DNA from: Rhizobium sp. LCM 4573
Lineage (GTDB): Bacteria; Pseudomonadota; Alphaproteobacteria; Rhizobiales; Rhizobiaceae
Direction: 5' to 3'
DNA length: 5,655 bases
Assembly: GCF_001854865.1 (NCBI RefSeq)
Contig: NZ_MDDW01000001.1
Coordinates: forward strand, 1,004,754 to 1,010,408
In this document: piece by piece, positions 1 to 5,655 of the stretch
Layout: the number at the start of each line of letters is the position of its first letter
How positions within the stretch are numbered: position 1 is the stretch's first letter
Made by a program: the position numbers and the translations under genes
The notes under the pieces: model-generated
Seen by the model: the letters and a program-made list of their open reading frames with translations, nothing else
Database searches by the model: none
What the model was told of the DNA's origin: nothing

Positions 1-597
1 ATTGCCGTCGCATCTCCGGTTGCCGCGGCCGAGATGCCGACGGCCGAGGAGATCAAGAACCTGCCCGCAGAATTCATCCTGGTCGCCGAGCGCATCGCCA
101 ATATCAAGCCGCGCCAGGAGCAGACTGTAAATCAGCGAAACGAACTCGCCGGGCGGATCAATAGGTTGAGGGAAATCATCTCGCGTGCTCCGGAAGTCGA
201 GGCGCAGATCCAGGCCAACGAGGCGGAAAAGCTTTCCCTGCAAAGAAGCATGGATGAGATGCAAGCCAAGCTCGACACCGCGCTTCTCGGCGAGCGGCTC
301 GAGGAGCGCCAGGCCATGCAGCAGATCGATATCGTCGAGCAACCGGAGATTCCGACCGGCCCGTCCGGCCCGCGGCGCCTCTATCTGGCGCTCGCCGTCT
401 GTGTCGCCGCCGGCGCCGCCGGTCTTGCGGGGATCTACGCCGCCCATCTCTTCGATGGCTCGATCCGCGGCACATTCGACCTCGCGCAGGCCCTCGCGGG
501 CCAGACACTGGTGGTGATCCCGCGCTGGACCCCGGAGCGGCGCAGAGTAACGGCCTATTGGCGGGCCCGCGGGAACGCCGGCCCCGCAGAAACCTAG
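1..597 (+). CDS. Wzz/GumC-type polysaccharide co-polymerase (chain-length determinant), C-terminal part
   Basis: The reading frame is open from the left edge, so the start and the first membrane helix lie upstream. The 198 visible residues begin with a long charged, probably coiled-coil stretch (about nt 60-330, rich in Q, E, R and L), typical of the periplasmic arm of this family. Next comes the proline-containing motif EQPEIPTGPSGPRR (from nt 337), which usually precedes the second transmembrane helix. That helix is at about nt 376-450 (LYLALAVCVAAGAAGLAGIY). A short cytoplasmic tail follows, with DGSIRGTFDLAQALAGQTLV resembling the segment after TM2 in GumC/ExoP/CapA-type proteins (SIR...DLE..LG.PVL..IP). 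Family members sit in the inner membrane and set polymer length or support export. The kinase domain is not fused on; a P-loop protein is encoded just downstream, as in split Wzz/CpsD pairs. The ATG at 34 is internal, not the start. The class is fairly certain; the polymer is unknown. Confidence 0.85.
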   Translation: MAVASPVAAAEMPTAEEIKNLPAEFILVAERIANIKPRQEQTVNQRNELAGRINRLREIISRAPEVEAQIQANEAEKLSLQRSMDEMQAKLDTALLGERLEERQAMQQIDIVEQPEIPTGPSGPRRLYLALAVCVAAGAAGLAGIYAAHLFDGSIRGTFDLAQALAGQTLVVIPRWTPERRRVTAYWRARGNAGPAET

Positions 598-650
598 CAG
601 ATAGAGATGCCCTGAATGGAAGTCGCATAGATTACAAAGGCACAGCGTCC

Positions 651-1448
651 ATGGAAATCATCAAGAATCTCTCGCCCAACAGCAGAATGGTGGACCGGCT
701 GGACGATGCCGAGGTCGTCGAGTTCGACGCTCGAGCGGCGAATATTGCGGTCAACGGGCACCACGTCTCGGAGGCGGGTTCCGCTGGCGAAGAGGTCGAG
801 CAACTCTCCGCCGCGCTTCTCTACGCCAAGCGCATCATCGCCTTCGACAGCGATAGCTCCATGGCTCACGCCTACGACGCCCTGCGCAACCAATTGCTGA
901 ACGAGCCGGAAGACCGTGACATGCGGGTGATTTCGGTCACCGCCCCGACACGCGGCTGCGGCGCGACGGTGACGGCCGTCAATCTGGCCTTCAGCTTCGC
1001 CCGGGTGCCGGGAACGAGCGTACTGCTCGTGGACGCCAATGCGCGCAGGCCGGCGGTCGGAAATGTTCTCGGATTGCCCGATGAACCGTTATTGGATGAT
1101 CCCCTCGGCGGCTGGTTGACCTCGGTGGGCCTGCGTGGGGTGGATATCCACCTTCTGCGCGCCGCCTGGGGACCGGGCAAGGTTCCGCTTGCGGCCGATC
1201 TGGCGCGAATGAGAGCGCAGGTGCGCTATGCCCGCCAGATATTGAAGCCCACGATTACCCTGCTCGATCTGCCGCCGATGCTGAGTTCGGATGAGGCCGT
1301 TCCCTTCGTGGATGAGTCCGACACGATCGTCTTCGTCCTGGCGGTCAACCGCTCGAAGCTTTCCGAACTGGAGATCTGCCGCAGCTATCTCAAGCCCGGC
1401 AAGGGCATGCAGGTCGTCCTCAACAAGACGAAGAGGCACGGTCTCTGA
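651..1448 (+). CDS. CpsD/CapB-like P-loop protein with degenerate Walker A (probable BY-pseudokinase)
   Basis: This 265-residue protein matches the cytoplasmic BY-kinase/MinD-like ATPase fold that partners Wzz-type co-polymerases. Residues 1-90 form a variable N-terminal region that includes SSMAHAYDALRNQL, equivalent to the S..AEAYR.LR.NL segment of BY-kinases. The P-loop strand is VISVTAPTRGCGATVTAVNL (93-112). In active homologues the loop reads GEGKS/T; here it is GCGAT, with Ala105 in place of the catalytic lysine. Walker A' is retained as VLLVDANARRP (Asp128), and Walker B as LLDLPPM (Asp206). The end, VVLNKTKRHGL, has none of the clustered tyrosines that are normally autophosphorylated; Tyr193 and Tyr246 are isolated. 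Start: ATG 651 has AAAGG at 636-640 (10-nt spacer). An in-frame TTG at 558 would add 31 arginine-rich residues and overlap the upstream gene, so it is less likely. The gene probably shares an operon with both neighbours. It may be a non-catalytic partner of the co-polymerase. Confidence 0.85.
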   Translation: MEIIKNLSPNSRMVDRLDDAEVVEFDARAANIAVNGHHVSEAGSAGEEVEQLSAALLYAKRIIAFDSDSSMAHAYDALRNQLLNEPEDRDMRVISVTAPTRGCGATVTAVNLAFSFARVPGTSVLLVDANARRPAVGNVLGLPDEPLLDDPLGGWLTSVGLRGVDIHLLRAAWGPGKVPLAADLARMRAQVRYARQILKPTITLLDLPPMLSSDEAVPFVDESDTIVFVLAVNRSKLSELEICRSYLKPGKGMQVVLNKTKRHGL

Positions 1449-2437
1449 TGTCTTCCGGCCCGGATGATCTCCTCGACGGCACCGGCTTCAAGCTGGCGAT
1501 CGTCATCGTCAATTTCCGCACCGCCGATCTCGTCATGGATTGTCTGGCGTCCTTGCATGTGCCGGGAACCGTACCTTCCGAAACCCGCGTCATCGTCGTC
1601 GATGGAGCCTCTGGCGATGGCTCGGCCGAGCGCATCTCTGCAACCATTATCGAAAACGGCTGGGTCGATACCACAAGCCTTGCTCTCGAGGTGAACGGCG
1701 GCTTTGCCTATGGCAACAACCGAGGCATCGAATATGCCAGGGCCAATTTCGGTGACCCGCGTTATGTCCTGCTGCTCAATCCCGATACGGTTGCCCGGCC
1801 AGGCAGCATTACCCGATTGGTCGAATTCATGGACGCCAATGGCAAGGCGGGCATAGCCGGCAGCCGCCTGGAGCATCCGGATGGCAGGGGCCAAGCCTGC
1901 GCCTTCCGCTTCCCCTCCATTGCCAATGAGTTCGAAAGCGAAGCAAAACTCGGCCCGGTCACGCGCCTGCTCGATCGCTGGCGCATCGCTCCCGATATGC
2001 CGAGAGAAGCCAGCCGGATCGATTGGGTATCGGGCGCCAGCATGCTCATACGCACTGATGTGTTGAACGAGGTCGGCTATCTCGACGAGGGATATTTCCT
2101 CTATTACGAGGAGCTCGATTTCTGCCTTCGCGCGGCCCGCGCCGGCTGGCCCTGCTGGCATGTGCCGGAGAGCCGGGTCGTGCATCTCGTCGGCCAGTCG
2201 ACGGGCGTCACGCGGCACGATCGCCCTTCCAGGCGCCCGGTCTACTGGTTCGAATCCAGGCGCCGATACTACCTCAAGCACAAGGGCGCGGTTTATGCGA
2301 TCATCGCCGACCTCGCCTGGCTCGCCGGCCATCTGCTGTGGCGCACCCGGCTTCTGGTCGAAGGTAGAAACGGGAATGCACCACCGCATATTCTGCAGGA
2401 TTTCATCCGCCACGCCGGCCCATTCCGCGGCGCCTGA
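1448..2437 (+). CDS. GT2 family glycosyltransferase, rhamnosyltransferase (WbbL)-like
   Basis: This 329-residue inverting GT-A transferase probably moves a sugar from a nucleotide donor to a lipid-linked oligosaccharide on the cytoplasmic face of the membrane. The N-terminal nucleotide-binding strand is LAIVIVNF (17-23), followed by VIVVDGASGDGS (48-59). NGGFAYGNNRGI (83-94) is the GFA.GNN.G signature of the WbbL-like rhamnosyltransferase group. LLLNPDT (108-114) holds the metal-binding NPD variant of DXD. DWVSGASMLI (192-201) and FLYYEELDFCLRA (217-229) form the acceptor side and the catalytic acidic ED region, and HLVGQSTG (246-253) follows. A hydrophobic segment at about 281-298 may associate with the membrane. 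The ATG shares its A with the TGA of the preceding gene (TGATG), and AGAGG at 1432-1436 is a plausible ribosome site, so translational coupling is likely. The GT2 assignment is firm. The rhamnose donor is only a family resemblance; other deoxyhexoses or hexoses are possible. Confidence 0.9.
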   Translation: MSSGPDDLLDGTGFKLAIVIVNFRTADLVMDCLASLHVPGTVPSETRVIVVDGASGDGSAERISATIIENGWVDTTSLALEVNGGFAYGNNRGIEYARANFGDPRYVLLLNPDTVARPGSITRLVEFMDANGKAGIAGSRLEHPDGRGQACAFRFPSIANEFESEAKLGPVTRLLDRWRIAPDMPREASRIDWVSGASMLIRTDVLNEVGYLDEGYFLYYEELDFCLRAARAGWPCWHVPESRVVHLVGQSTGVTRHDRPSRRPVYWFESRRRYYLKHKGAVYAIIADLAWLAGHLLWRTRLLVEGRNGNAPPHILQDFIRHAGPFRGA

Positions 2438-2450
2438 ATTAGCGCCGCGG
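2425..2450. terminator. Perfect GC-rich hairpin between convergent genes, candidate bidirectional terminator
   Basis: CCGCGGCGC (2425-2433) and GCGCCGCGG (2442-2450) form a perfect 9-bp stem around the 8-nt loop CTGAATTA. The loop contains the TGA stop of the + strand GT2 gene, and the stop of the - strand GT4 gene (2453-2455) lies just beyond the stem. The position fits a shared terminator or an mRNA 3'-end stabiliser for both transcripts. There is no T-tract on either side, so it is not a textbook intrinsic terminator; it may pause polymerase or act together with Rho. Confidence 0.45.
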
Positions 2451-2452
2451 CC

Positions 2453-3658
2453 TCAGGCGGTACCGGCCTGTGCCATCAGGCTTTCCAGGAGTGCCGCCGA
2501 CCTGTTGATGTCGTGCCGCTCCAGCGTGCGCCGGCGGCCTGCCTCACCCTTCCGGAAGAGTTCGAAATCGCTGGCCGAAAGCGCCTGCCGCATTGCGTTT
2601 GCGAGCGCATCGAGGTCGCCTGCGGGAACGAGCCAGCCATTGTCCGGCTGCACCAGTTCGGGAATGCCGGCGATATAGGTCGAGATTACTGGGCGTTTCA
2701 ATGCCAGGCTTTCCATCAGCACGACCGGCAGCCCTTCCGCGAAACTCGGCAGGACCAGCGCCCTTGCCCGCAGGATCTCGCTTCGGACGGCTTCCTGCGC
2801 GAGCGTGCCGGTCAACATTACGCTATCCTCGAGGCCGAGCCGGCCAGTCTCCCGTTCGATCTCCGCTCTCAGCGGTCCGTCGCCTACGAGCACCAGTTTG
2901 AAATGTAATCCTTCCGCCCTGAGCTTCGCGACTGCCTGCAGCAGCAGGATATGTCCTTTCTGCTCCGATAGGCGCGCGATGCAGAGAAGCCTCGGCTCGA
3001 CGCCATGAGCCTCCACGTCATCCTTCAGGTAGCGCTCGTCAATCCCGCAGCGCACCACCTGCACCTTTCGCCAATCCTTGAGATCAGCCCAGCGCAGCAA
3101 TTGGCTGCGGCCGTAGGAGCTGACCGCAACGACGAAGGAAGAGGCGCAAATCTTTTCGTTGAGCGCCAGCCTTTCCGGCCGGTCGAATTCTTCCGGCCCG
3201 TGTACCGTAAAGCTGAATCTGAGCCCGCTTATTTGATGTGCCAGCACCGCGACCGTGGCCGGATTCGTGCCGAAATGGACGTGCAGATGCTCGACCCGGT
3301 CCTTTCGGCACCAGTCAGCCAGGATCACTCCTTCGTAGAAATAGGCGAAATGCCGAAGGTACTGGCCGCCGGAGGCCCGCGCGAAGCGGATCGCACTGAC
3401 GAATGCCCGCATTGTCGAAGCGGGATTGGCGGAAAGATTGCGCAAGAGGCTTCCGAGCACGCGCTGTACGGGCGTCTTCAGAATATGCTTGGTTTTTTCC
3501 GCCTCCTGCAGATCGCCGGGGTCCTTCAACTCGCCTCGGAAGGGTCGCACCGCATATCTTGCGATCTCGTGGCCCCGTGCTTCGAGCGCGGCGATTTCGC
3601 GGCGTATGAACGTGTGGCTCGGCGCTGGATACTGGTTGGTGAAATACGCGATACGCAT
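2453..3658 (-). CDS. GT4 family glycosyltransferase, WcaL/AmsK-like
   Basis: This 401-residue GT-B retaining transferase is a typical length for GT4. The N-terminus MRIAYFTNQYPAPSHTFIRR matches the opening of WcaL/AmsK-type polysaccharide transferases (…YP..SETFI..EI). HLHVHFGTNPATVAVLA (124-140) and FSFTVHGPEEF (149-158) are typical of the N-domain acceptor region. The C-terminal nucleotide-sugar domain shows LLCIARLSEQKGH (224-236), LVLVGDGPLRAEIE (255-268) and the E-X7-E signature FAEGLPVVLMESLAL (306-320), with glutamates 308 and 316, then GIPELV and NGWLVPAGD. The ATG at 3658 is preferred because it begins the conserved first beta strand and has an AGGAAAAAGG purine tract about 10 nt upstream. 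The frame stays open upstream to about 3799, but those residues do not resemble the family. It probably adds one sugar of the repeat unit in the cytoplasm. It is convergent with the GT2 upstream and divergent from the next GT2, so it is transcribed on its own. The exact donor cannot be read from the sequence. Confidence 0.9.
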   Translation of the reverse strand: MRIAYFTNQYPAPSHTFIRREIAALEARGHEIARYAVRPFRGELKDPGDLQEAEKTKHILKTPVQRVLGSLLRNLSANPASTMRAFVSAIRFARASGGQYLRHFAYFYEGVILADWCRKDRVEHLHVHFGTNPATVAVLAHQISGLRFSFTVHGPEEFDRPERLALNEKICASSFVVAVSSYGRSQLLRWADLKDWRKVQVVRCGIDERYLKDDVEAHGVEPRLLCIARLSEQKGHILLLQAVAKLRAEGLHFKLVLVGDGPLRAEIERETGRLGLEDSVMLTGTLAQEAVRSEILRARALVLPSFAEGLPVVLMESLALKRPVISTYIAGIPELVQPDNGWLVPAGDLDALANAMRQALSASDFELFRKGEAGRRRTLERHDINRSAALLESLMAQAGTA

Positions 3659-3708
3659 TTCGCAAGCGCCTTTTTCCTGTCCGCTCGCAATGGCGGCCTC
3701 CTCCTTCG

Positions 3709-3717
3709 GATATAGCA
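3709..3717 (-). promoter_or_regulatory. Candidate extended -10 element for the GT4 gene
   Basis: Read on the - strand, TGCTATATC resembles an extended -10 (TGnTATAAT) with four of six core matches. Transcription would begin near 3702, about 44 nt before the GT4 ATG. I see no good -35 at the right distance, so this is weak. Confidence 0.2.
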
Positions 3718-3787
3718 AAACACGCCGCGAAGTCTGAGCCGGACAAAAAGCGTAGGCGCCCCTCACCTCTTCCACCAAAGGGGTAAG

Positions 3788-3816
3788 TTTACATGACACG
3801 AGCTAAATTTTAGAAA
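3788..3816 (+). promoter_or_regulatory. Candidate sigma-70-type promoter for the 3866 GT2 gene
   Basis: TTTACA (3788-3793) matches five of six bases of the -35 consensus. With a 17-nt spacer, TAGAAA (3811-3816) matches four of six bases of the -10. Predicted transcription would begin near 3823, giving a leader of about 43 nt. The -10 overlaps the CTAAATTTTAG palindrome, so a repressor bound there could block it. This is pattern matching by eye only. Confidence 0.35.
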
Positions 3817-3865
3817 CGTTAGAGAGACTTATCCGAGAAACGGCTGGCGCCGGAGGCGCGCCCGG

Positions 3866-4876
3866 ATGGATACGGCAACCATAGCTCACCGTGATTTTCC
3901 CACCCTTGGCGCCACAACCGGAGTGGTCGTTATCGGGCGGAACGAGGGTGAGCGCCTGATCCGCTGCCTCGATTCCCTTGCGCCATACCGCGATCGCACG
4001 GTCTATGTCGATTCCGGCTCCTCCGACGGCAGCATCGAGGCTGCCACCGAACGCTGCGCCTTCGTCCTTCAGCTCGACATGACCCGGCCCTTCACGGCGG
4101 CTCGCGCCCGCAATGCCGGCTTCGACGCCCTGATGCAACGCTGGCCCGGTACGGCTTTCGTCCAGTTCGTCGACGGTGACTGCGAAGTCGACGGACGCTG
4201 GATCGAAACCGCCGCCGCCTTCCTGATCGCGCGAAAGGATGTCGCCCTGGTCTTCGGGCGTCGTCGGGAGCGTCATCCGGAACGCACGATTTTTAACGCC
4301 ATGTGCGATCGGGAATGGGACGGTGTTCCGGGCGAGGTCCAGGAATGCGGCGGGGACATTCTGATCAGAGCCTCCGCCCTGCGGAAACTTGGCGGCTATT
4401 CGAACCATCTGATCGCGGGTGAGGAGCCGGAGCTTTGTATCCGGCTGCGCGAGAAGGCTTGGCGGATTTGGCGCCTGCCCGCCGAAATGACCCGTCACGA
4501 TGCCGACATAACCCGCGTCGGCCAATGGTGGAAACGAAGCGTGCGCTGCGGACATGCCTATGCGGAAGTATCGCATCTGCATCGCGGCTCTCCATTCCGC
4601 ATCTGGACGCGGAATGTCCGCCGCTCGGTTTTCTGGGGCGCTCTCCTGCCTTTGATCGCGCTTGTCGGCGCGGCCGTCCAGCCGGCCGCTCTCGGGCTTC
4701 TTCTGGCCTATCCGCTTCAGGTCGTCCGTCTGGCCCACAGGTCTAAGGCCATCCCCGACTGCTGGAGCAATGCCCTCTTCGCCGTGCTCGGCAAATTCGC
4801 CGAAATGCAGGGCATCGCCCGTTTCCATGTCAACAGGCTCATCGGCCGGCGGCAGGCGATCATCGAATACAAATGA
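3866..4876 (+). CDS. GT2 family glycosyltransferase with C-terminal membrane segments
   Basis: This 336-residue protein has a GT-A domain followed by a hydrophobic tail. Visible motifs are GVVVIGRNEGERL (19-31, nucleotide-binding strand), VYVDSGSSDGS (46-56), RARNAGF (80-86, typical of GT2 enzymes with the ARN.G motif), FVDGDCEV (101-108, the DXD-type metal site as DGD) and GGDILIRASALRKLGGY (162-178). GEEPELCIRLR (185-195) provides the acidic catalytic region, followed by RHDADI (210-215). Two hydrophobic stretches at about 255-270 and 273-288 suggest a membrane hairpin that anchors the enzyme at the inner membrane. The ATG at 3866 has GGAGG at 3852-3856 with a 9-nt spacer, so the start is well supported. 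It differs clearly from the other GT2 in the window, which has the WbbL-like signature, so the two are not recent duplicates and probably add different sugars. Donor and acceptor are unknown. Confidence 0.9.
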   Translation: MDTATIAHRDFPTLGATTGVVVIGRNEGERLIRCLDSLAPYRDRTVYVDSGSSDGSIEAATERCAFVLQLDMTRPFTAARARNAGFDALMQRWPGTAFVQFVDGDCEVDGRWIETAAAFLIARKDVALVFGRRRERHPERTIFNAMCDREWDGVPGEVQECGGDILIRASALRKLGGYSNHLIAGEEPELCIRLREKAWRIWRLPAEMTRHDADITRVGQWWKRSVRCGHAYAEVSHLHRGSPFRIWTRNVRRSVFWGALLPLIALVGAAVQPAALGLLLAYPLQVVRLAHRSKAIPDCWSNALFAVLGKFAEMQGIARFHVNRLIGRRQAIIEYK

Positions 4877-4879
4877 GCG

Positions 4880-5655
4880 TCAGTGCCCCACCGGATAGGC
4901 GAGCGGCTTCCAGTTCGGGTCGGGCCAGACGAAGGGATTACCGTCGGCCTCGGGCCGCGCATTCGCGAAGTAATCCCGGCAGCGCCCGACCTCGCCGACC
5001 TCTCCCTTCATCGTCCAGTAGCTTTCACAGGCGTTCTTGGCGATTCCTTCGCGGCAATCTTCCATCGTCAGGCTGCTCAGATCGGTCTTGGCTTCGAATT
5101 CGCGCACATGGTTCCAGGCGATCGTCTGGAGCGCCTTTGCCGTTTCCGGGCGCAGCATAGGCGGCGCTTTCGCCCCGATGGGAGAGGCATGATAGATCGA
5201 TGCATAGTGCACGGCCGCCATGAAATAGATGCCGAGATCGGTCAGGTGTACGTCGTCCTTGAATATCCGGTCGAGCTTCTGCTGCACCGTGCCCGATATG
5301 GCCGGCACGTTTCCCTTCAGCGCATGTTCTACGAGCTCGACCATCGCGGTGCCACCGGGCAGGACCGAAAGCCGGGCGGGCCGCTCCTCCGCCTCGAGGG
5401 TGAGTTGCACCTTGCGGGCAACGCATTGGAAAACCAGCGAGGCATTCCTCTCATGCCTGATCCAAGGTTCGGGATCGGCCTTATCCACGCCCAACCAGAC
5501 GTGATAATAGAGCGTGCGGGCCTTCGGATTGCCATCCACCAACCGATCATGGAAGCTTCTGAGATAGCCGACGGAATTTTCCCAGATCACTGTACCGATC
5601 ACCGAATGCCCTTCGGTCGCAACCAGCGTATCGTAGCGACGGCCCTTCACCAGGC
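4880..5655 (-). CDS. Probable SGNH-fold hydrolase/transferase, C-terminal part
   Basis: The frame runs open through the right edge, so the N-terminus is missing; the GTG at 5648-5650 is an in-frame valine codon rather than a convincing start. About 257 residues are visible. The best clue is KDDVHLTDLGIYFMAAVHYA, with Asp at 5255-5257 and His at 5246-5248. It matches the terminal D-x-x-H block of SGNH/GDSL enzymes (for example D..HLS..G), which supplies the catalytic Asp-His pair. The GDS serine block would lie upstream, outside the window. Further N-terminal are YDTLVATEGHSVIGTVIWEN and ARTLYYHVWLGV, which I cannot assign to named blocks. Four cysteines (TGC/TGT codons in FQCVA, EDCREG, NACESY and GRCRDY), three of them near the C-terminus, could form disulfides if the protein is exported. 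Next to glycosyltransferases, a role in acylating or deacylating the polymer is plausible but inferred. It is convergent with the GT2 gene, leaving only 3 bp between stop codons. Confidence 0.6.
   Translation of the reverse strand, partial: LVKGRRYDTLVATEGHSVIGTVIWENSVGYLRSFHDRLVDGNPKARTLYYHVWLGVDKADPEPWIRHERNASLVFQCVARKVQLTLEAEERPARLSVLPGGTAMVELVEHALKGNVPAISGTVQQKLDRIFKDDVHLTDLGIYFMAAVHYASIYHASPIGAKAPPMLRPETAKALQTIAWNHVREFEAKTDLSSLTMEDCREGIAKNACESYWTMKGEVGEVGRCRDYFANARPEADGNPFVWPDPNWKPLAYPVGH

Larger units (their letters stand above)
3659..3865. promoter_or_regulatory. Divergent intergenic control region between the GT4 and GT2 genes
   Basis: This 207-bp gap separates two divergently transcribed glycosyltransferase genes, so it should hold promoters for both. 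It contains an AT-richer core (about 3784-3820) that contrasts with the GC-rich surroundings. Small palindromes there are CTAAATTTTAG (3803-3813) and AACGTT (3815-3820), either of which could be an operator half. A weak inverted repeat, CCCCT (3759-3763) and AGGGG (3779-3783), is also present. No convincing gene lies in the gap. The regulator is unknown. Confidence 0.6.

Noticed and set aside
607..630. Tiny frames ATG CCC TGA (607) and ATG GAA GTC GCA TAG (616) in the spacer before the P-loop gene
   Set aside because: Two- and four-codon frames are expected by chance and have no clear ribosome site; no sign of a leader peptide.
558..650. TTG-initiated N-terminal extension of the P-loop protein
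   Set aside because: The extra 31 residues are arginine-rich, overlap the upstream gene, and look like non-coding translation; ATG 651 has a plausible ribosome site.
1385..2413. 342-codon open frame on the - strand opposite the first GT2 gene
   Set aside because: It lies antisense to a gene with clear family motifs, shows no recognisable domain, and long antisense frames are common in GC-rich DNA.
3005..3715. 236-codon + strand frame opposite the GT4 gene
   Set aside because: It is antisense to the conserved GT4 domains and has no family resemblance of its own.
3759..3783. CCCCT/AGGGG inverted repeat in the divergent region as a hairpin regulator
   Set aside because: Only a 5-bp stem with a 15-nt loop; too weak to call a structured RNA element.
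3803..4828. 341-codon open frame on the - strand opposite the second GT2 gene
   Set aside because: Same reasoning: it mirrors a well-supported glycosyltransferase and has low-complexity G/A/R composition without motifs.

Overview
The window is a GC-rich (about 60%, estimated by eye) piece of a bacterial extracellular polysaccharide locus. Codon use, base composition and protein style suggest an alphaproteobacterium, most likely Rhizobiales. That taxonomic call is inference: no marker gene is present, and I could not tie the locus to a named polysaccharide.

Layout, left to right. (1) 1-597, +: the C-terminal end of a Wzz/GumC-type polysaccharide co-polymerase, with its start outside the window. 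(2) 651-1448, +: a CpsD/CapB-like P-loop protein of the bacterial tyrosine kinase (BY-kinase) type. Its Walker A lysine is replaced by alanine and it has no C-terminal tyrosine cluster. (3) 1448-2437, +: a GT2 glycosyltransferase resembling rhamnosyltransferases, joined to the previous gene by a TGATG overlap. These three genes form one apparent operon. (4) 2453-3658, -: a GT4 glycosyltransferase, convergent with gene 3. A perfect 9-bp hairpin lies at the junction. (5) 3866-4876, +: a second GT2 glycosyltransferase with C-terminal membrane segments, divergent from gene 4 across a 207-bp promoter region. (6) 4880 to the right edge, -: the C-terminal part of a probable SGNH-fold hydrolase/transferase, convergent with gene 5 with only 3 bp between them.

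How they may work together: the three glycosyltransferases would add sugars in sequence to a lipid-linked repeat unit at the cytoplasmic membrane. The co-polymerase and its cognate P-loop protein would control polymerisation, chain length and export. The SGNH-like protein could add or remove acyl groups on the polymer. No polymerase, flippase, outer-membrane channel or priming transferase is seen here; these presumably lie outside the window.

The most unusual feature is the degenerate BY-kinase-like protein. It keeps the Walker A' and Walker B aspartates but lacks the catalytic lysine and the tyrosines normally phosphorylated. I see no CRISPR array, RNA gene, insertion sequence or phage gene.
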